64,000 nt of DNA from Haloarcula laminariae (lineage in GTDB: Archaea > Halobacteriota > Halobacteria > Halobacteriales > Haloarculaceae). This document shows positions 26,369 through 34,677 of the stretch, in pieces. The translations under genes were made by a program, and so were the position numbers. Each line of letters opens with the position of its first letter. The stretch's first letter is position 1. The stretch spans positions 1,550,001 to 1,614,000 of the forward strand of contig NZ_JAMZFY010000001.1 in NCBI RefSeq assembly GCF_025457605.1. Reading direction: 5' to 3'. The notes beneath the pieces are model-generated. The model was given only the letters and a program-made list of their open reading frames with translations. It had not been told where the DNA came from and made no database searches.

Positions 26369-27982
26369 TTAACCCTCTTGTCTGAGGATGACGAGCATCG
26401 ACAGCCCCGAGACGCCGACGAGAATCAGCGCCGGGACGGCTGCCTGTCCTTGGTACGCTGCTCCGCGGACCAGCCAGATGTACGTTACGATGGTCTCGAA
26501 GCCGATGGGCCGGAGCATCAGCGTCGCCGGTAGCTCCTTCATCGTCGTCAGGAACACGAGCGCCGCGCCGGCGGCGATACCCGGCGCGACAAGCGGCAGG
26601 ACGACCTTCCGGAACGAGGTTATCGGGCCGTAGCCGAGCGAGCGGGCCGCCTCGATGTAGCTGGGGTCGACCTGTAGTATCGAGGACTCCGTCGTCCCGA
26701 CGGCCTGCGGGAGAAAGCGGACGACGTAGGCGAACACGAGCACGAAGAGGCTCTGATAGAGGAAGGGGACGAACCGCAGCGCGAGGTAGATGAGCGAGAG
26801 CCCTATGACGACCCCGGGGACCGCGTAGCCGACGTAGGACACCCGCTCGGGCAGCGAGGAGAGCGTGCCGTCACCGCGCGCCGAGAGGTAGGCAATCGGG
26901 AGCGCGACGACGACACAGAGCGCGGCCGCGCCGGCCGCGAGCATCACGGAGTTGGTGACGTGTTGGGCCTCGAAGACGAACCCCGCGGGCGCGGCACCGG
27001 CCGACCTGACCAGCCACAGCCCGAGGATGCCGATGGGGAGCGCCAGACAGAGCGCGGCGATGAGGGCACAGAAGCCCATCGCGGGCAGTTTCCAGTAGCC
27101 CAGCTGTATCTCCCCGGCCCGGTGGTCGCCGCTGGCGACGTAGGCGCCGTCACGGCTCGCGCCGATGCGTGACTCGACGGCGAGTATCGCCATCGCGAGG
27201 ACGAGCAAGAGCAGGGAGAGGACGGCGGCGGCGTCCAGGTTCCGGGCCTGCTCCTCGACGAATATCATGCGCGTGAACACGTCGTAGCGCATGATGGCCG
27301 GCGTCCCGAAATCCGAGAGCGTGTACAGCGCCACCAGCAGGGCGCCGGCGGCGATGCCGGGGAGAATCTGTGGCAGCGTGACGCGTTTGAACGCCTGAAA
27401 GCGGCTGGCGTTCAGCGTCCGGGCGGCCTCGACGGCCCTCCCGTCGAAGGAGATGAGCGACGCTCGGGTCGTCAGGAAGACGTAGGGGTACGTAAACAGC
27501 GTCAACACCAGCACGGTCCCGTGGAGCCCGTAAATCGTCGGAATCGACTCGATACCGAGCGGCGCCAGCAGGTCCGCAAGCTCCCCGCGCGGACCGAAGG
27601 CGGAGACGAACGCGAAGGCGCCGATGTAGCTGGGGACCACGAGCGGGAGCGCCGCGGTGACCGTCCAGAACCGCTTGAACGGGAGGTCGGTCTGGACGGT
27701 GAGCAGGGCCAGCGGGACGCCGATGAGTATCGACGCCGCGGTAACGGCGGAGACCAGCACGAACGTGTTGACCGTCACCGTCGTCGTCGTCCCGCTCACG
27801 ACGAGTTCGACCAGCCGGCCGGTCGGCATCTCGCTGGCCTCGATGAGCACCCAGGCGATGGGCGAGAGGAGGAGCAGGGAGATCGCCAGAACGACCAGAG
27901 CGAGGACCGTCGGCTCGTCGGCGTCGCGGTCGGCGACGTTCGCCCCCTCGCGAATCCGCTCCAGACGGTCGCTCGCGCCCAT
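26369..27982 (-). CDS. Ferric iron ABC transporter permease (FbpB-like, fused double permease)
   Basis: 537 aa with about 12 membrane segments. Two copies of the binding-protein-dependent permease module are fused. Each has an EAA-type loop that contacts the ATPase: EAARTLNASRFQAFKRVTLPQ (first half) and EAARSLGYGPITSFRKVVLPL (second half). This two-in-one layout is usual for FbpB. The N-terminal ~30 residues are charged and cytoplasmic. One base separates it from the binding-protein gene before it, and one from the ATPase gene after it. Confidence 0.9.
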   Translation of the reverse strand: MGASDRLERIREGANVADRDADEPTVLALVVLAISLLLLSPIAWVLIEASEMPTGRLVELVVSGTTTTVTVNTFVLVSAVTAASILIGVPLALLTVQTDLPFKRFWTVTAALPLVVPSYIGAFAFVSAFGPRGELADLLAPLGIESIPTIYGLHGTVLVLTLFTYPYVFLTTRASLISFDGRAVEAARTLNASRFQAFKRVTLPQILPGIAAGALLVALYTLSDFGTPAIMRYDVFTRMIFVEEQARNLDAAAVLSLLLLVLAMAILAVESRIGASRDGAYVASGDHRAGEIQLGYWKLPAMGFCALIAALCLALPIGILGLWLVRSAGAAPAGFVFEAQHVTNSVMLAAGAAALCVVVALPIAYLSARGDGTLSSLPERVSYVGYAVPGVVIGLSLIYLALRFVPFLYQSLFVLVFAYVVRFLPQAVGTTESSILQVDPSYIEAARSLGYGPITSFRKVVLPLVAPGIAAGAALVFLTTMKELPATLMLRPIGFETIVTYIWLVRGAAYQGQAAVPALILVGVSGLSMLVILRQEG

Positions 27983-27983
27983 C

Positions 27984-29132
27984 TCAGAGGACGCCCACGT
28001 CCTGCATCAGGTCGACGGTCCCCTCCACGTCCGCAAGCTCGGTGAGGTCGATGTCCGGCGGGTTCAGGTCGTCGATACGGGGCAGGCCACCGACGGGCTG
28101 GACGCCCGAAATCATCGGGTAGGCAAAGGTCCGGGTGGCGAAGAACTCCTGGGCCTCCGAGGAGAGGACGTGCCGGACGAAGTTCCCGGCCAGTTCGGCG
28201 TTGTTCGTCCCGTTGAGAATCTCCAGCCCGGAGACGTTGACCAGCGCGCCGGCGTCCCCCTCGGTGAAGTGCAGGTCAAGGGGCGCGTTCTGGCGGGCCG
28301 ACTGGACCCGAAGCGAGTAGTAGTGGTTCGCGAAGCCGGCCGCCAGCTCGCCGTTCGCGGCGCTGTTGGAGACGGCGAACTCGTTGTCGTACTCCGTGAT
28401 GCCGTGGTTCTGCATCGAGTTGAGCCAGGAGCGGGCCACGTCGTCGCTCCTGTTGAGCCGCATCGCGGTGATAAAGGACTGGAAGGCGCCGTAGGTTGGG
28501 GCCCACCCCATCGTCCCCTCCAGGGCAGCGGTGTCCGGGAAGTCGTGGACGGAGTCCGGGAGATCGGACGGCGAGAGCCTGTCGGTGTTGTACGGAATCG
28601 CCCGGGCGCGGCCGGCGAAGCCGACCCAGCGCCCGTCGCCGTCCTGGAAGCTCCCGGGCACGGCGTCAAGCGCCTCGCTCGGCAGTGACTGGGTGGCGCC
28701 GGCGTTAGCGACGGCGCCCAGCGACCCGGCGTCGACGGACATGAACACGTCGGCCTGGGACGCGCCGGCCTCGCTTTCCTCGATGATGGTGGTGGCGAGG
28801 CTGCTGGACCCCTCCACGCGGTGGTTCACGGTGAAGCCCTCGTAGGCCTGCTCGAGCAGGTCGAGGAGGTCGACGTAGAGACCCCCTTCGCCGCCGCCGA
28901 GATACACCGTGAGTTCGCCTTCGAGCGCCGGCAGGTCCTGTATCGAGGTGCCGCCGGGCTGGTCGCGGGACTCAACGAGCGGCCCGGAGCCCCGGAAGTC
29001 CGACAGCGAGACGCCTATCTGGTTGTTATCGTCGCTGAACAGCCCGAAACAGCCGGCGAGGGAGCCGGCGGCAGTCGCTCCGCCCAGGGCGAGAAACCGC
29101 CGACGGGAGGAGCTAGAGTTGAGGTCAGTCAT
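27984..29132 (-). CDS. Ferric iron ABC transporter substrate-binding lipoprotein (FbpA-like)
   Basis: 382 aa. The N-terminus has a twin-arginine motif (SSRRRFLALGG) and a lipobox SLAGC, so it is probably Tat-exported and lipid-anchored. The body is a class II periplasmic-binding fold; GGEGGLYVDLLDLLEQAYEG and the paired tyrosines in FANHYYSLRV resemble iron-binding FbpA/FutA proteins, where Tyr ligands hold Fe3+. It is the first gene of a five-gene operon. An iron box lies 17-32 bases before the start, so low iron should induce the operon. The related sulfate or putrescine binders are less likely. Confidence 0.88.
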   Translation of the reverse strand: MTDLNSSSSRRRFLALGGATAAGSLAGCFGLFSDDNNQIGVSLSDFRGSGPLVESRDQPGGTSIQDLPALEGELTVYLGGGEGGLYVDLLDLLEQAYEGFTVNHRVEGSSSLATTIIEESEAGASQADVFMSVDAGSLGAVANAGATQSLPSEALDAVPGSFQDGDGRWVGFAGRARAIPYNTDRLSPSDLPDSVHDFPDTAALEGTMGWAPTYGAFQSFITAMRLNRSDDVARSWLNSMQNHGITEYDNEFAVSNSAANGELAAGFANHYYSLRVQSARQNAPLDLHFTEGDAGALVNVSGLEILNGTNNAELAGNFVRHVLSSEAQEFFATRTFAYPMISGVQPVGGLPRIDDLNPPDIDLTELADVEGTVDLMQDVGVL

Positions 29133-29148
29133 GGTTGGATGAGTATGT

Positions 29149-29164
29149 TTTAGGTTTACCTAAA
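29149..29164. promoter_or_regulatory. Iron box of the FbpABC operon
   Basis: TTTAGG-TTTA-CCTAAA: perfect six-base arms, four-base centre, 17-32 bases before the FbpA-like start and 13 bases past the end of the upstream gene. The same palindrome type occurs at three other promoters here. It resembles the TTAGG...CCTAA sites reported for DtxR-family iron regulators of haloarchaea (SirR/Idr); binding is inferred. Confidence 0.7.
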
Positions 29165-29176
29165 TGGCTTACGTTT

Positions 29177-30340
29177 TCAGTCGTCGGCGGCCGGCGGCGC
29201 CGTCTCGGGCGCGGCCTCCAGCGCGGCCAGGCAGTCGAGCCAGTCGCGCATGTACTCCCCGCAGTGGTTGAGGAAGGCGCCGTTCTCCCAGTCCTCGAAG
29301 TCGCCCTCGGCCAGTCGGTCGGCCATCGCTTCGAACACCTCGCGGTAGGAGTCGGCGTCGCCCCCGACGGCGTCGATTTCCTCCCAGACGTGTTCGTTGA
29401 GTTCGAGGCCGTGGACCTCGTTGGTCAGGTCCGAGAACGTCGAGCGGGGAGCCTTGTTGTGCTCACACAGCGGGTCGCCGTTGTATATCTTCCCGCCCAG
29501 CACGTCGCAGGCGCGCTTGAGGAACAGCCCGGACCAGATGTCGTCGAACCGGCCCACGTCCCACGCGTTGTCGTCCATCGGGAGCTGGTAGAAGGCGGGG
29601 ACGACCTCGCGTCGGAAGGCCAGGTTCATCGAGCAGACGGTGAGGTAGTTCCCCTCGGCGGCGACGAAGTCCTCGCCGAAGTCCGCGTCGGAGGTCCGGG
29701 TCTGGGCCTGTCCCCGCAGGTCGCCGTCCATCAGGATGCGGACGGCGTCGAGGTCGGGCACGTTCGTCCACAGCCCCTGGGAGGCGACGACGCGTTCGAC
29801 CTCGGCCGTGTCCGTCTCGACTTCCTCGTCCATCGCGGCGTAGGGGTAGCCACGGGGGTAGAGCCCGTGTTCGTCCTCGTTCTGGTAGAGGACGTTCACC
29901 CAGTTCTCGTCGGAGCGGACCCGCTCGATGTCGCCCTCGAAGGCGAGGTTCTCCATGTGGGTCCCGAAGAAGTCCACGTCGTCGTGGGGCGCGGTGTCGT
30001 CGTCGATGAAGACGCCGTAGTCGTAGTCGGCCGCCCAGAGATACAGCAGGCCGAAGGAGGTCTGGGCGTGGCTGGCCGCCGGGACGAGATGCGAGAACTC
30101 GCTGATGCCCTGCTCGTCGTACCACTCCTCGCGGGCCGTCTCGTCGAAGACGGCCCCGTCGACGCCCGCCTCGTCGAGCATCGCTTCCATGGACTCGGTG
30201 TCACAGAAGTCCTCGGTGATGAGGACCACGAACAGGCGGTCCAGGTCGAACCCGTGGTCGCGGGCGTTCTCGAAGTACTCGCGCATGCACTCTGGGTTCC
30301 GTATCGTCGGAACCATCACGCAGATGTCGGCCTCTGTCAT
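29177..30340 (-). CDS. GT75-like protein (reversibly glycosylated polypeptide / UDP-arabinopyranose mutase family)
   Basis: 387 aa, soluble. Starts MTEADICVMVPTIRNPECM. It has the metal/nucleotide motif GVFIDDDTAP near residue 115 and a second conserved block RFDDIWSGLFLKRACDVLG followed by HNKAPRSTFSDL, which together recall the RGP family (Pfam PF03214 type). Such proteins bind UDP-sugars and self-glycosylate or interconvert arabinopyranose and arabinofuranose. One full and one partial iron box precede the gene, and the iron-transporter operon follows on the same strand with its own box. The link to iron is unexplained. The family call is from memory of motifs. Confidence 0.65.
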   Translation of the reverse strand: MTEADICVMVPTIRNPECMREYFENARDHGFDLDRLFVVLITEDFCDTESMEAMLDEAGVDGAVFDETAREEWYDEQGISEFSHLVPAASHAQTSFGLLYLWAADYDYGVFIDDDTAPHDDVDFFGTHMENLAFEGDIERVRSDENWVNVLYQNEDEHGLYPRGYPYAAMDEEVETDTAEVERVVASQGLWTNVPDLDAVRILMDGDLRGQAQTRTSDADFGEDFVAAEGNYLTVCSMNLAFRREVVPAFYQLPMDDNAWDVGRFDDIWSGLFLKRACDVLGGKIYNGDPLCEHNKAPRSTFSDLTNEVHGLELNEHVWEEIDAVGGDADSYREVFEAMADRLAEGDFEDWENGAFLNHCGEYMRDWLDCLAALEAAPETAPPAADD

Positions 30341-30351
30341 GCTTCCGAATC

Positions 30352-30394
30352 TTTAGGGTAGCCTAAAGAGTGTTCTGTTTTAGGCTCCCCAAAC
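30352..30394. promoter_or_regulatory. Iron boxes before the GT75-like gene
   Basis: The proximal box TTTAGG-GTAG-CCTAAA (30352-30367) is perfect and ends 12 bases before the start codon. The distal copy TTTAGGCTCCCCAAAC (30379-30394) keeps the left arm and CC but has a degenerate right arm. Their centres are 27 bases apart, like the pair at 40980-41021. Confidence 0.68.
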
Positions 30395-30585
30395 AATTCC
30401 GGTCGCGCCGGGCGGTCCGGCCGATTTCGCACGTAGGTGTGTTTTCCGGCTGGGGCGGCGAATCGGTGTCGACGGCGCCCGTCCCGACCCGCGGACCCCC
30501 CGTTTAAGGCGAACTATTATCTGGCTGTGCTTTGGGTCACTAGTTGAGCAATGTGTGCACGAACAGACGGGGGTCGTCCCACGGG

Positions 30586-31329
30586 ATGAACCTCGAAGAC
30601 CAGACCTGCGTCGTCACCGGCTCCTCGCGGGGCATCGGCCGCGGCATCGCGACCGACCTCGGCGACCACGGTGCCGACGTCGTGGTCAACTACCGCTCCT
30701 CGGAGGCGGAGGCCCGAGCGGTGGTCGAGGAAATACGCGAGCGCGGCGGCGACGCCATCGCCGCCCAGGCCGACGTGGCCGACGCCGACGACGTCGAGTC
30801 GATGCGGGAGCGGGTCAACGACGAGTTCGGGAACGTCGACGTCCTCGTCAACAACGCCGGCATCACCATCGACAAGAAGTTCGAGAAGATGACCCGCGAG
30901 GACTGGGACGCGGTGATGAACGTCAACCTCGGTGGCGTGTTCAACTGCACCGACGCCTTCTACGAGGACCTCAAGCGCGCGGACCACGGCCGCCTCATCA
31001 ATATCTCCAGCGTCGTGGGCCAGCAGGGGAACATCGGGCAGGCCAACTACGCGACGACCAAGTCCGGGCTGTTCGGTTTCACCCGCACGCTCGCGCTCGA
31101 ACTCGCACACACGGGCGCGACCGCCAACTGCGTCGCGCCCGGGTTCGTCGAGACGGACATGCTGGAGGAGGTGCCAGAGCGGGTCCAGGAGAAGATTCTC
31201 CGCGAGATACCGCTGGACCGCTTTGCCACCGTCGAGGACATCGCCGGCATCGTCCGCTTCGTCGCGAGCGAGGAGTCGAGTTACATGACCGGTCAGGTAC
31301 TTGGCGTCAACGGCGGGATGGAGTGGTAA
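30586..31329 (+). CDS. SDR acetoacetyl-CoA / 3-oxoacyl reductase (PhaB/FabG-like)
   Basis: 247 aa, short-chain dehydrogenase. Cofactor motif TGSSRGIGRGIA (about 10-21), the NNAG motif, catalytic Ser in NISSVVG and Y-x3-K in YATTKSG are all present. It probably reduces acetoacetyl-CoA to (R)-3-hydroxybutyryl-CoA with NADPH for PHA synthesis, because pccB-pccX follow directly and a haloarchaeal ketothiolase lies 6 kb away; a fatty-acid FabG role is possible. I chose the ATG at 30586 (MNLEDQTCVVTG); an in-frame TTG 14 codons upstream adds no family sequence. One base separates it from pccB. Confidence 0.85.
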   Translation: MNLEDQTCVVTGSSRGIGRGIATDLGDHGADVVVNYRSSEAEARAVVEEIRERGGDAIAAQADVADADDVESMRERVNDEFGNVDVLVNNAGITIDKKFEKMTREDWDAVMNVNLGGVFNCTDAFYEDLKRADHGRLINISSVVGQQGNIGQANYATTKSGLFGFTRTLALELAHTGATANCVAPGFVETDMLEEVPERVQEKILREIPLDRFATVEDIAGIVRFVASEESSYMTGQVLGVNGGMEW

Positions 31330-31330
31330 C

Positions 31331-32911
31331 ATGAGCAAACAGGAGAACGACGAGACGACAGAGGCGACCGACGACCCCATCGAGGAGCTCCGCGAGAAGC
31401 GCCGCGAGGCCGAACTCGGCGGGGGCGAGTCACGTATCGAGTCCCAGCACGAGAAGGGGAAGATGACCGCCCGGGAGCGCATCGACTTCCTGGTCGACGA
31501 CGGCACGTTCAACGAGGTCGACCCCTTCGTCGAACACCGCTCGACGAACTTCGGGATGGAGGACAAGAAGTTCCCGGGCGACGCCGTGGTGACTGGCTAC
31601 GGCGACGTCGACGGCCGGAAGGTGTTCCTCTTCGCGCACGACTTCACCGTTCTCGGCGGCTCGGTGGGCGAGGTCGTCGCCGAGAAAATCTGCAAGGTCA
31701 TGGACAAGGCCATCGAGAACGGCGTCCCCGTCATCGGGCTGAACGACTCCGGCGGCGCACGCATCCAGGAGGGCGTCGACTCGCTGGTCGGCTTCGCCAA
31801 GATATTCGAGCGCAACACCAAGGCGAGCGGACTCATCCCCCAGATATCGGCCATCATGGGGCCCTGTGCCGGCGGCGCCACCTACTCGCCGGCGCTGACG
31901 GACTTCACGTTCATGGTCCAGGACACCAGCCACATGTTCATCACCGGGCCGGATGTCATCGAGACCGTCACCGGCGAGCAGGTCTCGAAGGAGGCGCTGG
32001 GCGGGGCGAGTTCCCACTCGACGAAATCGGGCGTCGCGCACTTCTCTTACCCCTCCGAGGAGGAAGCGCTGGAGAACATCCGCCGGCTGCTCTCCTATCT
32101 GCCCCAGAACAACATGGAGGACCCGCCGCGGGTCCAGCCGTGGGACGACCCCGACCGGGAGGTGCCGGAACTCACCGACATCGTCCCGTCGGCGCCGCGA
32201 AAGCCCTACGACATGTCCGAGGTCGTGGGTCGAATCGTCGACGAGGAGTCGCTGTTCGAGGTCCACGGCAACTGGGCGCGAAACGTCATCACCGGCTTCG
32301 CCCGGATGGACGGCCAGTCGGTGGGCGTGGTCGCCAACCAGCCCCGCGTGAGCGCGGGGACGCTCGACATCGACGCCGCGGAGAAGGCCGCCCGCTTCGT
32401 CAGGTTCTGTGACTCGTTCAACATCCCCATCCTCACCTTCGTCGACGTGCCAGGATTCATGCCCGGCACCGACCAGGAGCACAACGGCATCATCCGCAGG
32501 GGCGCGAAGCTCATCTACGCCTACGCCGAGGCGACCGTGCCGCTGCTCTCGGTCGTCGTCCGCAAGGCCTACGGCGGCGCCTACATCGTCATGTCCTCGA
32601 AGTTCCTGGGCAGCGACGTCAACTACGCCTGGCCCGGCTCCGAGATGGCGGTCCTGGGGCCCCGCGGGGCGGTCAACATCCTCTATCGCAACGAGATAGC
32701 CGAGGCCGACGACCCCGACGCCAGGCGCCAGGAGCTGATGGACGACTTCCGCGAGGAGTTCGCCCACCCGTACGGTCCGGCAAAGCGGGGCTACCTGGAC
32801 GACGTCATCGAACCGAAGGACACGCGCAAGCGGCTCATCGACGACCTGGACATGCTCCAGCGCAAGCGCGAGGACAGCCCGCCAAAAGACCACGGCAACA
32901 TCCCACTGTAA
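31331..32911 (+). CDS. pccB: Propionyl/acyl-CoA carboxylase, carboxyltransferase (beta) subunit
   Basis: 526 aa. Transfers CO2 from carboxybiotin to propionyl-CoA (or acetyl-CoA) to form methylmalonyl-CoA (or malonyl-CoA). Carboxyltransferase motifs are clear: [35 protein letters not shown] and [16 protein letters not shown] in the N-domain, then [21 protein letters not shown] and [11 protein letters not shown] in the C-domain. It starts one base after the reductase and shares one base with pccX. The biotin-carrying alpha subunit (pccA) is not in this window. Confidence 0.93.
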   Translation: MSKQENDETTEATDDPIEELREKRREAELGGGESRIESQHEKGKMTARERIDFLVDDGTFNEVDPFVEHRSTNFGMEDKKFPGDAVVTGYGDVDGRKVFLFAHDFTVLGGSVGEVVAEKICKVMDKAIENGVPVIGLNDSGGARIQEGVDSLVGFAKIFERNTKASGLIPQISAIMGPCAGGATYSPALTDFTFMVQDTSHMFITGPDVIETVTGEQVSKEALGGASSHSTKSGVAHFSYPSEEEALENIRRLLSYLPQNNMEDPPRVQPWDDPDREVPELTDIVPSAPRKPYDMSEVVGRIVDEESLFEVHGNWARNVITGFARMDGQSVGVVANQPRVSAGTLDIDAAEKAARFVRFCDSFNIPILTFVDVPGFMPGTDQEHNGIIRRGAKLIYAYAEATVPLLSVVVRKAYGGAYIVMSSKFLGSDVNYAWPGSEMAVLGPRGAVNILYRNEIAEADDPDARRQELMDDFREEFAHPYGPAKRGYLDDVIEPKDTRKRLIDDLDMLQRKREDSPPKDHGNIPL

Positions 32912-33213
32912 TGTCAGCATCTGACGAATCCGACGAGGAAGCGAACACGGCACCGGCGGACGACACCGGTATCAGGGTGTCCATCCCGGACGACGCGACC
33001 GAGGCCGAGGCGGCGGCCATCTCGGCGGCGATAAGCGCACACATCACCGACCGCCAGCGGGCCGCCGCCGCGGCCGCGGCGGCGAGCGAGTCGCCGGACT
33101 ACGTCGACGAGTGGACCCTGGAGGGGCGACTCAAGCGGTTCGGCAAACGCCGCCGCCCACGGAACGTCGAGCGGGGCGAGGAGTGGAAGGCCGCCGCCCG
33201 AGCGCGCTACTGA
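32911..33213 (+). CDS. pccX: PccX-like small subunit of haloarchaeal propionyl-CoA carboxylase
   Basis: 100 aa. An acidic N-terminus ([18 protein letters not shown]) leads to an alanine-rich helix ([18 protein letters not shown]) and a basic C-terminal patch ([10 protein letters not shown]). In Haloferax mediterranei a small third subunit named PccX is required for propionyl-CoA carboxylase activity; position right after pccB, size and composition match. The ATG shares its A with the pccB stop (TAATG). The C-terminal coding end overlaps the convergent zinc-protein gene by seven bases. Confidence 0.75.
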   Translation: MSASDESDEEANTAPADDTGIRVSIPDDATEAEAAAISAAISAHITDRQRAAAAAAAASESPDYVDEWTLEGRLKRFGKRRRPRNVERGEEWKAAARARY

Positions 33214-33389
33214 CCGAAACTCCGTAGCAGTTCGAGGTCGCGTTTCGTCTTCATCAACTCCGACAGCGGCCGCTCGCCGCCACACTCGTCGCAGGAAAAC
33301 GCCGTCTCGGGACTGGGGAGGTCGGTCGGCGTCGCTTCCCAGTGTTTGTCACAGTCGGGACACCGGAGCTGAAGCCAGGCCTCCTGCAT
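33207..33389 (-). CDS. Small zinc-ribbon protein
   Basis: 60 aa. Four cysteines form two knuckles, RCPDCDKHW near residue 9 and [11 protein letters not shown] near residue 32, so it probably binds one zinc. Small zinc-ribbon proteins of this kind are abundant in haloarchaea and often bind RNA or protein, but no function can be given. The end overlaps pccX by seven bases tail to tail. The start is 60 bases from the iron box at 33450, on the other side of a short AT-rich promoter region. Confidence 0.72.
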   Translation of the reverse strand: MQEAWLQLRCPDCDKHWEATPTDLPSPETAFSCDECGGERPLSELMKTKRDLELLRSFGQ

Positions 33390-33449
33390 GTGTCTGTGTC
33401 ACGATGGCACATCTATATATTTTGTGCCGTTCTACGGCGAACCCCTCGA

Positions 33450-33499
33450 TTTAGGGGTGCCTAAAGATAGGAACTTTTTAGACATTAGGTAGGCCTAAA
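33450..33499. promoter_or_regulatory. Two iron boxes flanking the TATA of the siderophore ABC operon
   Basis: Upstream box TTTAGG-GGTG-CCTAAA (33450-33465) and downstream box ATTAGG-TAGG-CCTAAA (33484-33499), with CTTTTTA (33474-33480) between them as the TATA element 26-32 bases before the ATG at 33506. The downstream box ends seven bases before the ATG, over the expected transcript start. Occupation of either would block initiation. Confidence 0.72.
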
Positions 33500-33505
33500 A
33501 GACAC

Positions 33506-34669
33506 ATGGACCGACGTGAATTCGTAGCCGCGGCGGGCACAGCAGTCACAGGGGCCCTCGCCGGCTGTGGCGCGTTCCCGCCGGGCGACGACCCGGCCGA
33601 TGGCAACCAGACCGCGACCGAATGGGCCACATCCGAGCCCATAGAAGAGAACCTGGAGGACCCCGAGACGGCGGAGGACGGCTCCTACTCGGTGTCGATA
33701 GAACCGATGGGCGAAGTGACGTTCGACGGCGTCCCCGAGACCTGGGTCGGCAACAACGGGAGCTGGGCCGATATGGCGCTCGCGCTGGGCGTAACGGCGC
33801 CGAAAGCCCTCTGGCTTCCGTCCCGCTACTATACGAGATACTACGACGACATTCCGAACGTGTCGGTCGACGGGTCAAGCATCTCGGCGCTGTACTCGGA
33901 CGGGGTCGGCAAAGAGCAGTTTTACGACCTCGACGGCGACGTCCACATCTTCGACCCGAACTTCCTGCAGAACCGCTACAGCGGCTGGGAGCAGGCCGAC
34001 ATCGACGACGTCGCCGACATCGCTCCCATCTTCGGTAACAGCAGCTTCACGCACAACTACGACTGGCACAGCGGCTACCGCTACTACACCATCGAGGAAG
34101 CGTTCGCGAAACTCGCCAAGGTGTTCCGACGGGCGGACCACTACAACGCTATCGCCTCGGTCCGCAACGACTTCATCCGGAACCTCTCGGACGTGGTCCC
34201 CGACGACGCGGCGGACCGTCCGGACGTCGCGAACATCTGGGGGAGCAACCAGCCAGAATCGTTCTACCCCTACCACATCGGACAGGGGACGTCCTACCGC
34301 CAGCTCCGCGACCTCCAGGTCGGCGACGCGCTCGCGAAAGCCGGCGTACCGGACTTCTACGACACCCGGGGGCAGATAGACTACGAGACGCTCCTCGACG
34401 CCGACCCGGACGTCCTGCTCGTGCGCGGCCACGAGGACAAGTCGCGCTCGGAGTTCGAGGACAAGGTGGTCTCGTTCATGGAGGACCACGACACGGCGAG
34501 CACGCTGCGGGCCGTCCGGAACGGCGAGGTGTACCGCGGCGGGCCGCTCTACCAGGGCCCCATCACGAACATGGTCGTCGCCGAGCGGCAGGCAGGACAG
34601 CTGTACGGCGCCGACGCGGACCTCTTCGACCGACAGCGCGTCGGCGAAATCGTCAACGGGAACCTGTAG
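33506..34669 (+). CDS. Siderophore/metal-type ABC transporter substrate-binding lipoprotein
   Basis: 387 aa. N-terminal MDRREFVAAAGTAVTG followed by ALAGC is a Tat-type signal plus lipobox. The body fits a class III (FepB/BtuF/TroA-like) binding protein: an N-lobe with TFDGVPETWVGNNGSWADMALALG, then a long helix and a C-lobe ending in PITNMVVAERQAGQLYG, where typical proteins say which solute is bound. Paired with FecCD permease and FecE ATPase genes, and preceded by two iron boxes, so a ferric siderophore or haem-like ligand is likely. No siderophore biosynthesis gene is visible. Confidence 0.88.
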   Translation: MDRREFVAAAGTAVTGALAGCGAFPPGDDPADGNQTATEWATSEPIEENLEDPETAEDGSYSVSIEPMGEVTFDGVPETWVGNNGSWADMALALGVTAPKALWLPSRYYTRYYDDIPNVSVDGSSISALYSDGVGKEQFYDLDGDVHIFDPNFLQNRYSGWEQADIDDVADIAPIFGNSSFTHNYDWHSGYRYYTIEEAFAKLAKVFRRADHYNAIASVRNDFIRNLSDVVPDDAADRPDVANIWGSNQPESFYPYHIGQGTSYRQLRDLQVGDALAKAGVPDFYDTRGQIDYETLLDADPDVLLVRGHEDKSRSEFEDKVVSFMEDHDTASTLRAVRNGEVYRGGPLYQGPITNMVVAERQAGQLYGADADLFDRQRVGEIVNGNL

Positions 34670-34677
34670 CACAGCCA

